This document shows positions 49,708 through 59,177 of a stretch of 64,000 nucleotides of DNA, piece after piece. Position 1 is the first letter of the stretch; each line of letters begins with the position of its first letter. Origin of the DNA: Paraglaciecola marina (GTDB lineage: Bacteria; Pseudomonadota; Gammaproteobacteria; Enterobacterales; Alteromonadaceae). A model generated the notes under the pieces. That model was given only the letters and a program-made list of their open reading frames with translations, was not told where the DNA came from and ran no database searches. The translations under genes and the position numbers were made by a program. The DNA lies in NCBI RefSeq assembly GCF_004360155.1, contig NZ_SAIS01000010.1, positions 1 to 64,000 on the forward strand. The letters run 5' to 3'.

Positions 49708-49725
49708 TAGCGTTTAAAAACGCTA
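49708..49725. promoter_or_regulatory. 18-base perfect palindrome upstream of the TPR lipoprotein gene
   Basis: TAGCGTTT-AA-AAACGCTA, perfect 8-base arms, 32 bases before the ATG at 49758. It has no T-tract, so an operator is more likely than a terminator. Confidence 0.45.
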
Positions 49726-49757
49726 ATGTTAAATAAATGTTAACTAGAGAGGTTGAT

Positions 49758-50936
49758 ATGTTTAATATTAGACTTAGTTTGACGCATTATGCTTGTTTGT
49801 TATTCGTTTTTGTTTTATTGGGTTGTCAATCTAGGGCAACTCACAATCATCTTGCCGTTACCACAGAAACCCTACTATATGATCAAGGTTTTAAAAGCTT
49901 TTCAAATCATAGAGTAGAAACTGAATATGAAATATTTTATCTAGATGAAGACGCCAAAACCTTTGTGCATAACATCATAGGTAACATAGATAACGAGGTT
50001 GATCAGGTTGAGGCTCTAGTACATGCTGTATTTGACCGCTCTGAATTAAACCTGCTGTATCAGGCCAATGCCAACACTGTTGCCAATGATACTTTTAAAT
50101 TGAAAGAAGCAAATTGTTTATCCATGTCGATTATGACCTATGCACTGACTAGGGAGGCCGGCTTTAATGTAGATTTTCAGGAAGTTTTGATTCCTGAGTA
50201 TTGGACTCGTCGCCAAGGTTATAACCTCCTTAATGGCCATATAAACTTAAAATTCACTCCCCACCTGGATGCTAATGTACTCAATTTAAGAACCCGTAGT
50301 TATCAAATAGATTTTGACCCACAACCTTCTAGACGGAGCTTTCCTAAAAAGCTTGTATCTAAAGAGTTGGTAGTTGCCATGTTTTACAATAATAAAGGAG
50401 CTGATGCTCTAGTGAAGCAACAATTGCCTTTGGCTTATGCCTATTTTCGTCAAGCAGTATTAAGTGAGCCACTGTTTACTTCTGCTTGGATTAATATGGG
50501 GATTTTATATCGTATGGCAGGGTATTTAGAAGGCGCTGAGAAGGTTTACTTGCATGCTCTACAGCAATCCCCTGATAATTTGACTGGTCTGGAAAACTTG
50601 GCTTATTTATACAATATTACCGGTAAAGTAGACTCCGCCAATGAGATTATTGCCAAAGTAGAACATAAGCGCGCTATAAATCCCTATTACCACGTAAACT
50701 TAGGTGAGCAGGATATAGAGCAACAAAACTGGAAGTTAGCTCTTGGGCACTTTAAAAAAGCACTTATTTTAAATAGGAACATGCACGAGGGATATTTTGG
50801 TTTAGCTAGAGTTTATTTTGAAATTGGTGAGCTAGATGAAAGCGAGCGTTATTTGAAACTGGCAAAAAATAAAGCGCTCAATAATCATTATGAAGAAAAG
50901 TATCAGAGTAAATTAGATTTTTTAAGCAGTTTGTGA
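49758..50936 (+). CDS. Lipoprotein with transglutaminase-like domain and TPR repeats
   Basis: 392 residues from the ATG at 49758, where AGAGG lies five bases upstream; an in-frame ATG at 49737 lacks a site. The signal ends LLGCQSRA (lipoprotein). Residues about 75-190 resemble a transglutaminase-like core: Cys in EANCLSMSIMTYALTREAGF, then His in NGHINLKF and Asp in QIDFDPQ. TPR repeats follow from about 215 to the end (AYFRQAVLSEPLFTSAWINMG, AEKVYLHALQQSPDN and others). It could be a peptidase-like scaffold protein; function unknown. A terminator palindrome covers the stop. Confidence 0.7.
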   Translation: MFNIRLSLTHYACLLFVFVLLGCQSRATHNHLAVTTETLLYDQGFKSFSNHRVETEYEIFYLDEDAKTFVHNIIGNIDNEVDQVEALVHAVFDRSELNLLYQANANTVANDTFKLKEANCLSMSIMTYALTREAGFNVDFQEVLIPEYWTRRQGYNLLNGHINLKFTPHLDANVLNLRTRSYQIDFDPQPSRRSFPKKLVSKELVVAMFYNNKGADALVKQQLPLAYAYFRQAVLSEPLFTSAWINMGILYRMAGYLEGAEKVYLHALQQSPDNLTGLENLAYLYNITGKVDSANEIIAKVEHKRAINPYYHVNLGEQDIEQQNWKLALGHFKKALILNRNMHEGYFGLARVYFEIGELDESERYLKLAKNKALNNHYEEKYQSKLDFLSSL

Positions 50937-50957
50937 CCTTACAAACTGCTTAGTTTT
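50924..50957 (+). terminator. Terminator overlapping the TPR lipoprotein stop codon
   Basis: AAGCAGTTTGT (50924-50934) and ACAAACTGCTT (50941-50951), perfect 11-base arms with a 6-base loop, followed by AGTTTT. Confidence 0.75.
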
Positions 50958-50985
50958 ATGTTTAACAACGACTCTAATTCAAGGG

Positions 50986-51825
50986 CTAGGCGACACCCAA
51001 CTCTTCTAGCCTCTCTTTTAAATAGCTTTTGGCTGTATATCTATCTGATAAAACCACTTCGGGGTTTGGATGTAAAAATAGAGGCAGTGAAATACGAGCT
51101 TTAGTCTGATCGCTTCCTTCTGGGTTTACAACTCTGTGGGTGGTTGATGGGAAATAACCGGCAGAGGCTTCTTGTAACATATCGCCTATATTCACGATAA
51201 GATTACCAAAATCGCATGGTACATCAATCCACGAGTCTCCAGTGCCTTTAACTTGTAACCCAGGCTCATTTGCTGACGGTAATATAGTTAGTAGGTTAAT
51301 ATCCTCATGTGCTGCAGCTCTTATCGCATCCGCCTCTTCTGAGCCGTCTAAAGGGGGATAGTGCAAAATACGCAGTAAAGTCTGCTCACTTTCGGTCACC
51401 ATGCTCGATAGTGACTGGGTGTACTTAGCAGATATCTCAGCCGGCGAGTACTTTTCAACCCAAGCTAATAATTCTGAGGCTAATGCATTGGTATCTCGGT
51501 AATAATCTGCTATTTCCTGTTTGAGTGATTCTGGGCATCGTCCCCAAGGGTAAAAATGAAAATACTCTTTGATATCTTTCTTTTTAAAGCCTTTGGCTGT
51601 CTCTGATACACTCGTTGGGAAGAAACCATCATGGGTTTCACGGTTGTACAAAAAGTCATTTTTTTCATCAGTATTAAAAAAAGCTTGCCAGTTTTTATAT
51701 ATGCTAGTAACACGCTCTTTGCTTATTGGATGATTTTTTAATACTCCAAAACCAGTTTTGTGTAATGACTCTACAAATAATTTATCGGCATTTGGTGCCT
51801 GGTAATCTACAGCTATTAATTCCAT
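50986..51825 (-). CDS. Fe(II)/2-oxoglutarate-dependent oxygenase, isopenicillin N synthase-like
   Basis: 279 residues of the IPNS-like family. The metal triad is visible: His and Asp in AAHEDINLLTIL and His in STTHRVVNP, with the 2-oxoglutarate-binding Arg in KARISLPLFLHP. The N-terminal DIOX_N-like segment (FGVLKNHPIS) fits. The substrate is unknown, and the family name does not imply antibiotic synthesis. It is next to the nupC-udk unit on the same strand. Confidence 0.88.
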   Translation of the reverse strand: MELIAVDYQAPNADKLFVESLHKTGFGVLKNHPISKERVTSIYKNWQAFFNTDEKNDFLYNRETHDGFFPTSVSETAKGFKKKDIKEYFHFYPWGRCPESLKQEIADYYRDTNALASELLAWVEKYSPAEISAKYTQSLSSMVTESEQTLLRILHYPPLDGSEEADAIRAAAHEDINLLTILPSANEPGLQVKGTGDSWIDVPCDFGNLIVNIGDMLQEASAGYFPSTTHRVVNPEGSDQTKARISLPLFLHPNPEVVLSDRYTAKSYLKERLEELGVA

Positions 51826-51872
51826 GGTTTACTCTCAACTCAAAATCTTTATATATTTACTACAGTTATTTT

Positions 51873-53081
51873 TTATATGCTTAGATAGAAACCCGCTAAA
51901 GCGGCGCTCATTAAGTTTGATAAGGTTGCGGCTAATACTGTTTTTAATCCAAGTTGCGCAATTTCTTTTCGTCTGTTTGGAGCTAACGCTCCTATGCCAC
52001 CCATCAATATTGCTATTGAAGAGAAGTTAGCAAACCCACACAATGAGAAAATCACAATAGCCTGAGTATGGGGTGACAACTCGGCTTGATACTTAAGGAA
52101 GTCTAAATAGGCGACAAATTCATTAACCACCATTTTTTGGCCAATAAAGCTACCCGCTATATTAGCTTCATCCCATGGAACCCCTAAGGCCCAAGCTATA
52201 GGTTGAAAAAGGTACCCTAATATAATTTCAAAGCTTAAATCTCCTGCTCCAAACAACCCGCCGGCCCATCCAATTAAGCCATTTAGTAGAGCAATAAGCC
52301 CTATAAAAGCCAGCAACATTGCCCCTACATTCAATGCTAAATGTAATCCAGAAGCGGCACCACTTGCAGCAGCATCAAAAATGTTAGCGTACTGGTTATC
52401 TTCAGTGGTCTTTTGATCCAGCTCATTTTTAAACTCTTCTGTTTCAGGAATGATGATCTTAGCCATCAACAAGCCACCGGGAGCAGCCATAAAGCTAGCG
52501 GCTAATAGGTACTTAATTTCTACGCCCATTCCTGCATAACCCGCCATAACTGAGCCTGCTATAGACGCAAGGCCACCTACCATCACAGCAAACAATTCTG
52601 AGCGAGTTAAATTAGGTATAAATGGTTTGATAACCAATGGGGCTTCTGTTTGCCCTACAAATATATTGGCTGCGGCAGACATGGATTCAGGGCGACTAGT
52701 CTTTAAGAAAAATTGTAGGAAGCCACCAATCACCCGGATAATGACTGTCATTACCTTCAGGTGATACAGCACTGTTATTAAAGAAGAGAAAAACACAATT
52801 ACGGGCAACACATTGAACGCAAATATAAAGCCCATTGATTTATTACCCATAGGGCCAAAAATAAAATTAATACCGTCTTGGCTATAACCAATGATGTTTT
52901 CTACATATCCAGTTAGAGAGAGTAAAAAGCTAATTCCTGGCGGGAAGTACAACACCAAGGCTCCAATACCTGCTTGAATTGCGAAAGCTCCGCCCACGGT
53001 ACGCCAATTTATGGATTTTTTGTGTGCAGAGAATAGATAGGCAATAAACAACATTAAGGCAACGCCAATTAGACTAACCAT
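51873..53081 (-). CDS. nupC: Concentrative nucleoside transporter, NupC/CNT family
   Basis: 402 residues, eight or more membrane segments, with the CNT signatures [29 protein letters not shown] and [11 protein letters not shown] followed by [11 protein letters not shown]. It imports nucleosides with protons or sodium. AAGGAAAAAG before the ATG is a good ribosome site. It lies 46 bases downstream of udk on the same strand, making a functional pair: uptake followed by phosphorylation. The gene name is given at family level. Confidence 0.9.
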   Translation of the reverse strand: MVSLIGVALMLFIAYLFSAHKKSINWRTVGGAFAIQAGIGALVLYFPPGISFLLSLTGYVENIIGYSQDGINFIFGPMGNKSMGFIFAFNVLPVIVFFSSLITVLYHLKVMTVIIRVIGGFLQFFLKTSRPESMSAAANIFVGQTEAPLVIKPFIPNLTRSELFAVMVGGLASIAGSVMAGYAGMGVEIKYLLAASFMAAPGGLLMAKIIIPETEEFKNELDQKTTEDNQYANIFDAAASGAASGLHLALNVGAMLLAFIGLIALLNGLIGWAGGLFGAGDLSFEIILGYLFQPIAWALGVPWDEANIAGSFIGQKMVVNEFVAYLDFLKYQAELSPHTQAIVIFSLCGFANFSSIAILMGGIGALAPNRRKEIAQLGLKTVLAATLSNLMSAALAGFYLSI

Positions 53082-53127
53082 ACTTTTTCCTTATTTTTAT
53101 TATTGTGTAGCATGTAACGGTAAGTTG

Positions 53128-53751
53128 TTATAACAAACTTTGCTGAATATGTGACTTAATAACATCTAGGGCGATACGATTTTCTCCCCCTTGAGTGACT
53201 ATGACATCTGCTGTAAAGCGACTTGGTGCAATAAATTGGTGATACATAGGCTTTACCGTCGATTCATATTGTTGAGCTACTGACTCCAGGGTGCGACCTC
53301 TTTCAGCAATATCTCTTTTCATTCTACGTAGCAAGCAAATATCTAGTGGGGTATCGACAAATATCTTTATATCAAAAAGAGGTTGCAATGCTTCGTTTGC
53401 CAATAACATGATCCCTTCAATTATAATGACAGGTGCAGAAATCAAGGTATCTGTTTTCTCGAGTCTAGTGTGGGTTTTATAGCAATAACTTGGATATTCT
53501 ATAGACTTCCAATCTTTCAATGCTTTCAAATGTTGAATTAACAATTCATGCTCAAAGGCTTTGGGATGATCGTAATTATTCTTTTCTCGTTCTAGCATTG
53601 GAAGATGATCTTGGGAACGGTAATAATGATCTTCACGTAAAACTTGAACTGGTTTACCTTTTTCTGAAAATTCTTTTAGAAGATTTTCGGTAAACAGTGA
53701 TTTACCAGATCCTGATGCTCCAGAAATGGCAATAACTAAGGGGGCAGACAT
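53128..53751 (-). CDS. udk: Uridine kinase
   Basis: 207 residues from the ATG at 53751, where GGAG lies directly upstream; a longer reading to 53805 has an unusual leader. Walker A GASGSGKS is at 11-18, the substrate motif DHYYRSQDHLP follows, and NNYDHPKAFEHELL and FVDTPLDICLLRRMKRD are typical. Udk phosphorylates uridine and cytidine. It works with the nucleoside permease gene downstream in pyrimidine salvage. Confidence 0.93.
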   Translation of the reverse strand: MSAPLVIAISGASGSGKSLFTENLLKEFSEKGKPVQVLREDHYYRSQDHLPMLEREKNNYDHPKAFEHELLIQHLKALKDWKSIEYPSYCYKTHTRLEKTDTLISAPVIIIEGIMLLANEALQPLFDIKIFVDTPLDICLLRRMKRDIAERGRTLESVAQQYESTVKPMYHQFIAPSRFTADVIVTQGGENRIALDVIKSHIQQSLL

Positions 53752-53900
53752 ACCACTCCAGATAATTGAATTAAGACTTATAGAAAGATAACAGCGGAAA
53801 CGCAAAAAGTCAGCACTTGAAATCCGCTTTCAAGTAACTAATGAGGTAATAGCCTCTGAACTGATTGTTTTTTATTCTATCGATAAATTTATAGTCGTAT

Positions 53901-54845
53901 TTATTTACCAATTATTTCTAAATGCGATGGGTCAAGGTGTTCAAGGGCATAGTTGTGAAGTTTAGATCTAGATCCTTCTCCTTGAGCTTTGGGAGGATAA
54001 AATAGCTCTTTTTCGTGGGGCTGATGTAAAAATACAGCATCTAAAGTTGCCCTAATTTCACTCAATGTTTTGTCTAAATTGGTACTGAAGTCTGGACGCT
54101 TTCGCTTGGTATGACCAATTTCAATTAGTCTATAAAAATATTTATTTGCTAAAGTTATTATGTCTTCTGGTACATTTTTGCTTTGATTTAGAAGAGGGTT
54201 GGGCTCTTTTATACAATACTCTAATAAAGCTACATAAAAACAAAATGGCTTATTGGATAGCTCAACCTTTTTTCCAAATTTTACATTGTTCAAGGTCTTG
54301 TCGTGTAGGTTGATGGATAATTTCACAGGTGAGTCAGGGGGCGAAGGCTCACTTAGATTGTTGGCGGCACTATTGGCTTTTGCATAAATTTTATAATTTA
54401 GGTAAGTAAAAATTAGAGCTAAAAATAGAGCTATAGGGGTTAGCGTCGTTAAATAGGGCCATTTGAATACCGCTATTGAAACCTCAATTTTTTGACCTGT
54501 CGGCGTTAGGGTTGAATTACGTGTTAGATACTCCCCGTCAATATCAATACTGACATTTTGCAGTTTTAATAGTTTTACATTGGAATCTTGTTCAGTTAAG
54601 TAAAGATTAAGCTGATCAATGTAACGCTTAACTGATGGGGGGTGGGAAATAGTATTGAATATTGGATTGGCTAAACGAAGTTTGCTGATGTCCAATGCTA
54701 TTCTTTTCTCTATGTTTAGGGTAAATAGACTGGCTTCATATTGGTGTTGAAAATATTTTGCAGTTGAGTAAGTACCTTGAAACATTATCCATAAAATAAA
54801 AAAGTAGCCAGTATATTTGTATGATGCTAACTGTGGTGAAGTCAT
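53901..54845 (-). CDS. Unrecognised two-TM protein with conserved-looking cytoplasmic domain
   Basis: 314 residues from the ATG at 54845, which overlaps the upstream stop as ATGA, so the two genes are translationally coupled. Two membrane segments (about 10-30 and 132-150) enclose a periplasmic part of about 100 residues. The cytoplasmic C-terminal part (about 175-314) contains VELSNKPFCFYVALLEYCI and IEIGHTKRKRPDF; its strand/helix run resembles winged-helix domains of membrane-bound regulators. I do not recognise the family; the regulator idea is inference. The gene order (binding-protein-like partner, then this, with a divergent receptor gene) suggests a sensing role. Confidence 0.6.
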   Translation of the reverse strand: MTSPQLASYKYTGYFFILWIMFQGTYSTAKYFQHQYEASLFTLNIEKRIALDISKLRLANPIFNTISHPPSVKRYIDQLNLYLTEQDSNVKLLKLQNVSIDIDGEYLTRNSTLTPTGQKIEVSIAVFKWPYLTTLTPIALFLALIFTYLNYKIYAKANSAANNLSEPSPPDSPVKLSINLHDKTLNNVKFGKKVELSNKPFCFYVALLEYCIKEPNPLLNQSKNVPEDIITLANKYFYRLIEIGHTKRKRPDFSTNLDKTLSEIRATLDAVFLHQPHEKELFYPPKAQGEGSRSKLHNYALEHLDPSHLEIIGK

Positions 54846-55717
54846 AATTGAGGCACTTCTATTAATAAACATTCATCGGGTAATGACATATGATTGAAAT
54901 ATTCAGAGCCCATGTTAGGACTCAACATTAATAGTATTTTTTGCATCTCACACACTAAATCTGTGTTTTGGGTATCCATCTTTAAATACCACTTCGCTCC
55001 ACTTACATTTTCCTGAATTCGGGTAATGTAATTTTGCGAGAACTTTTTACTGTCTTCTTCTTGCCAATAAGATGAAATAATATCCACCTTTCCCGAGGCT
55101 AATAATTTACGTAACTCATTGTGATCATTCGCATAAGTAATCTTTACATCCTGTTCAGATAAATCCAAAGATTTTAGCATTCCCTTGGGTATTATGTGGC
55201 CAGAGCGGCTGCTGGGATAATCTAATAAACCTAATTTCTTGCCCCATAAATATTGTTTATTGATAATCGGCTTTTCTTTTACTGAAATTAAATAGGCAGA
55301 GTAGTTTTGATAAGCCCCAATGACTTTATAACCATATGTTTGATCGGTGGCAAAAGCATTCATTAGATTTTCTTTTACTAAGGCTAAATGTGCTAAGCCT
55401 TTACCTATATACTGAATAATATCTTCATCTCTATTGCTCCATCTAACTTCAACGACTCCAAATTGCCGATCGATTACGGGGTCAGAGCATAAAGCGTCAA
55501 GTAATAAGTCAGCTTGATATTGATCTTCCACAAGAACAACAAAGCTATCTGCATTTGTTTTTGAAAGAGTATGACAAGAATCTGACTCATTGATGATGAC
55601 AGGAATCGGCTCTGGAGTATTTACATTTACATAGGCACCTAAACACCACATCAAAATTATGGATAAACTGATCGCAGAAAGAAAAATTGTTTTGTAATAT
55701 GGTGAAAAAATAGACAA
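54842..55717 (-). CDS. Periplasmic-binding-protein-like membrane-anchored protein (PhnD-like)
   Basis: 291 residues with one N-terminal membrane anchor (about 8-30), no lipobox, and a periplasmic domain that reads like a type 2 substrate-binding fold of the PhnD/SsuA kind: GKGLAHLALVKENLMNAFA, WGKKLGLLDYPSSRSGHIIP, then NELRKLLASGKVDIISSYW. No ABC transporter gene is adjacent, so it is more likely a sensor input than a transport component. Its stop overlaps the start of the next gene by 4 bases (ATGA). It is divergent from the Oar-like receptor gene. Confidence 0.65.
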   Translation of the reverse strand: MSIFSPYYKTIFLSAISLSIILMWCLGAYVNVNTPEPIPVIINESDSCHTLSKTNADSFVVLVEDQYQADLLLDALCSDPVIDRQFGVVEVRWSNRDEDIIQYIGKGLAHLALVKENLMNAFATDQTYGYKVIGAYQNYSAYLISVKEKPIINKQYLWGKKLGLLDYPSSRSGHIIPKGMLKSLDLSEQDVKITYANDHNELRKLLASGKVDIISSYWQEEDSKKFSQNYITRIQENVSGAKWYLKMDTQNTDLVCEMQKILLMLSPNMGSEYFNHMSLPDECLLIEVPQL

Positions 55718-56080
55718 AATTTAGTGGGCTAAGCTTACTTGTTGAGATGCTATTTGTTGATTTCAACAGTTAGTTTTATTTATTGCAATAGGTAAGTTTA
55801 TTTGTTTGAGTTAAGCTGTTGATTTTTATGTATTAATAAAAAACAAGGTTGAATGATATTAAATGCTTTTTACTTTTTGTAATTTGTTCAGTATAGACGT
55901 ATGTATTTTAATTAGTAATAAGCTAAAAAAATACGCTAGTACTTATTTTGTACAGGGAGTTTTCAAAATAAAAATAAAAGAATTAATTTAATAAAATAGC
56001 AATATTTAGTAGGTACAGTTTCGTTAAGCATACTATATATGCCAAAAAACTTAGAAAACACAAAACTTAGGAAACACACA
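55718..56080. promoter_or_regulatory. Divergent control region upstream of the Oar-like receptor
   Basis: 363 bases, very A+T-rich. It contains a 14-base palindrome (55755-55768) and a related half site TGTTGATTTT near 55817. I cannot assign promoters reliably. Confidence 0.5.
55755..55768. promoter_or_regulatory. Operator-like palindrome
   Basis: TGTTGA-TT-TCAACA, perfect 6-base arms, 38 bases upstream of the binding-protein-like gene. The half site TGTTGATTTT recurs about 60 bases further on. Confidence 0.4.
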
Positions 56081-59000
56081 ATGTTTAAGAAAACTAAACT
56101 CAATCGCATAGCGATTGCAGTGGCAATGTCTGTTGGCATGTCTTCAGCTGCAATGGCACAAGTTACCTCTTCAGGTATGTCTGGACAGATCGTTGGCCCA
56201 AATGGTAATCCAGCTGCAGGAACAGAAGTAAAAGTTACGCACGTTCCAACTGGGACTGTAAAAGTAGTTACTGTTAATTCAGCGGGTACATTTAACTTAC
56301 GTGGTTTGCGAGTTGGTGGACCTTATACAGTTGAGTTAGACTCAGCGACCTTTGCAGATCAAACTATTAACGACGTTTATTTGGAGTTGGGCGATACATT
56401 CAGCATTAATCGTGCTTTAGAAAACGAAGAAAATATTGAACGTATATCTGTTACTGCGTCTCAGTTAAGTAGTACTGCTTTCGGAAAAATAGGCCCTTCT
56501 GCTAGTTTTGACCTTTCTACTTTGGAGAATGCTCCTGCAATCAACCGTGATCTTACAGATATAATACGAATTGACCCTCGCGTTTATGTTGATGAAGGCG
56601 GAAATGGCGGAATACAGTGCGCAGGTAAGAGTCCTCGCTTCAACAGTTTAACTGTTGATGGTGTGCGTATGAATGACTTGTTTGGTCTTAATTCAAACGG
56701 TTACCCAACTGAAAGAATGCCGTTTTCATATGACGCTATTGAAAGTGTTGCGGTAGAAATAGCTCCTTTCGATGTGATTTATGGTGGCTTTTCAGCTTGT
56801 AATATAAGTGCGGTGAGTAAGTCTGGAACTAATGAAGTACATGGGTCGGTATTTTATGAGTATGGAAGTAACTCTTTAAGAGGTGATTCTCTTGAAGGTG
56901 ATACAGTGAACATTGGGGACTATGATCAAAATACCTATGGTTTTACTATTGGTGCACCACTTATTAAAGATAAGCTATTTATTTTTGCTGCCTATGAGAA
57001 ATTAGACGGTGTAAATCTATTTGACCGCGGAGCTATTGGCTCAGGTGCAGTGAATGAAGTAAATATTACACAAGACGAGCTAGATGAAATAGTACGCATT
57101 TCAAACGAACTATATAATTATGATCCAGGCAGTATTCCTACAAGCATGGACCATGAAGATGAAAAGCTTCTTGTGAAACTTGATTGGAACATAAGTGACA
57201 AGCACAGAGCATCATTTACTTATAACTATAATGACGGTAATAACTTTACTGAATCTGATGGCGATTCTGACGAATTTGAATTTTCAAACCACTTATATGA
57301 ACGTGGTGCTGAGATGAAATCTTTGACAGGTGTACTTTACTCAGATTGGACAGATAAATTTACTACTGAAATTCGTTTGTCTCGCACCGAGTTAGATAAT
57401 CGCCAAAATTCAGTTGGTGGTGATGGCACTCCTGGTGGAAATGATTTTGGTGAAATTCAGATTTATACTGATGATGTTACTGTTTACATCGGTTCTGATG
57501 ATAGTCGTCAAGCGAATGACTTAGATTGGAATGCAAATAGTCTTATGTTCCGTGGTAATTACTATGCTGACAATGGACATACTTTTACTTTTGGTTATGA
57601 GCAGGACTCACTAGACGTATTTAACTTGTTTGTACAACATACCGAGACAGAGATGCGTTTCTATGGTGGTATCGATTCGTTTGAAGCTGGTTTACCAGGG
57701 GCTATTTACTACAACTATGCTATATCAGGCGAGTTAGATGATGCGGCGGCCGATTGGGGATACACTAATCATAGTGCATATATGCAAGATGAATTTTATC
57801 TGACTGATGACCTCACAGTAGTTGCTGGACTTCGTTACGACTGGACTACTACTTCGGATGCTCCGGCAGAGAATAGTGACTTTGTAGCAGAATATGGTTT
57901 TAGCAACTCCACTAACCTTGATGGTGTTGGTTTGTTGCAGCCTCGCGTTGGCTTTAACTATACTCTTAGTGATTCTACAGAAATTCGCGGTGGTTTAGGC
58001 TTGTTCTCTGGTGGTAACCCTAACGTTTGGATGTCTAATAACTTCTCTAATACTAATACTACTCAAGTGGGTGCTAGAGGACGTGACCATGGATACACTG
58101 ATGGTTCACGTAGTTTATTTGATTCAGATATTGTTTGGGTTAATACTGAAGAAGGTGTGACCGCCGGTCCTGGTTACTCTATCCCATCTGAATTGGATGC
58201 AGATGTAGATGCTGGGGAAGGTTCTAACTTTGAATTGAACTACCTAGACCCAGATTTTGATATGCCTAGTGAATGGAAGTTGTCTGCTGGGTTAACTCAT
58301 GAAACAGAGTCTGAATTCATTTTAAGTGCAGATTTACTTGTTTCTTTCAGCAAGAATCAAGCAATGACTTTTGCAGCACAGTTAGAAGAAGCTGGATTCA
58401 ATGATGAAGGTTACATTCAATACAGTGATGACAAAATGGATGCATTTGTATTGACAAATTCTAACGAAACTTCTGTTTCTTATTCATTGACCGGAACATT
58501 AGAGAAGTCATGGGAAAGTGGTGTGCGTTTATTTGCGGGTTATACATATAATCACGCGGAAGACACTCAGCCAATGACAAGCTCAGTTGCATTTTCTAAT
58601 TATCAGTACAGGGCGTTTACTAACCCTAATGAAGATGTATCTTCACTTTCCGATTGGAATATTGCGCATCGTTTTACAGCCGATTTAAGCTACACAGTTG
58701 AATTGTTTGATGGTTTAAATACCCGCTTTAATTTATATGCTGTAGCTCAATCTGGCAGTCCTTACAGCCTGACTCGTGATGACGGAAATAGTATCTTTGG
58801 ATACACTCCATATATCGATAGTAACAGTGTGTTACCTATCGGTGGAGAGCGAAACGGTGAGGAAGCCCCTTGGTGGTCTAAAGTTGACATTTCAGTTCGT
58901 CAAGACATACCAGCTTTCTCTGAGGGCCATACAGCTTCAATCAGTTTTGTTGTAGATAACTTTACTAACATGCTTAATGATAACTGGGGAATCTTAGAGG

Positions 59001-59101
59001 AGACTAACAGTACTGTTACTATTGGAACTTCTAATCCAGTTTACCGTGATGGTGATGCGTCATTATGGGAAGCCCGTATAGGATTTGATTACAAATTCTA
59101 A
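56081..59101 (+). CDS. TonB-dependent receptor, Oar-like
   Basis: 1006 residues from the ATG at 56081, supported by AGGAAA six bases upstream; the longer reading from 56039 lacks a site. Signal peptide ends AAMAQ. An N-terminal carboxypeptidase-regulatory-like beta domain (about 30-115) is followed by the plug and a large outer-membrane barrel whose C-terminus ends in Phe (FDYKF). Oar-type receptors import large substrates across the outer membrane; the substrate is unknown. A strong terminator follows. Neighbouring genes are the binding-protein-like/two-TM pair upstream (divergent) and an EEP lipoprotein downstream. Confidence 0.92.
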   Translation: MFKKTKLNRIAIAVAMSVGMSSAAMAQVTSSGMSGQIVGPNGNPAAGTEVKVTHVPTGTVKVVTVNSAGTFNLRGLRVGGPYTVELDSATFADQTINDVYLELGDTFSINRALENEENIERISVTASQLSSTAFGKIGPSASFDLSTLENAPAINRDLTDIIRIDPRVYVDEGGNGGIQCAGKSPRFNSLTVDGVRMNDLFGLNSNGYPTERMPFSYDAIESVAVEIAPFDVIYGGFSACNISAVSKSGTNEVHGSVFYEYGSNSLRGDSLEGDTVNIGDYDQNTYGFTIGAPLIKDKLFIFAAYEKLDGVNLFDRGAIGSGAVNEVNITQDELDEIVRISNELYNYDPGSIPTSMDHEDEKLLVKLDWNISDKHRASFTYNYNDGNNFTESDGDSDEFEFSNHLYERGAEMKSLTGVLYSDWTDKFTTEIRLSRTELDNRQNSVGGDGTPGGNDFGEIQIYTDDVTVYIGSDDSRQANDLDWNANSLMFRGNYYADNGHTFTFGYEQDSLDVFNLFVQHTETEMRFYGGIDSFEAGLPGAIYYNYAISGELDDAAADWGYTNHSAYMQDEFYLTDDLTVVAGLRYDWTTTSDAPAENSDFVAEYGFSNSTNLDGVGLLQPRVGFNYTLSDSTEIRGGLGLFSGGNPNVWMSNNFSNTNTTQVGARGRDHGYTDGSRSLFDSDIVWVNTEEGVTAGPGYSIPSELDADVDAGEGSNFELNYLDPDFDMPSEWKLSAGLTHETESEFILSADLLVSFSKNQAMTFAAQLEEAGFNDEGYIQYSDDKMDAFVLTNSNETSVSYSLTGTLEKSWESGVRLFAGYTYNHAEDTQPMTSSVAFSNYQYRAFTNPNEDVSSLSDWNIAHRFTADLSYTVELFDGLNTRFNLYAVAQSGSPYSLTRDDGNSIFGYTPYIDSNSVLPIGGERNGEEAPWWSKVDISVRQDIPAFSEGHTASISFVVDNFTNMLNDNWGILEETNSTVTIGTSNPVYRDGDASLWEARIGFDYKF

Positions 59102-59126
59102 ACTTTAATTAAGTTTTAATAATGTG

Positions 59127-59157
59127 AAAGCCGACTCATTAGAGTCGGCTTTTTTGT
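59127..59157 (+). terminator. Terminator after the Oar-like receptor gene
   Basis: AAAGCCGACTC / GAGTCGGCTTT, 11-base arms, 4-base loop, and a T-run with one G. It lies 25 bases past the stop and 20 bases before the next start. Confidence 0.85.
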
Positions 59158-59177
59158 TTTAGGGAGGTATATTGTTA

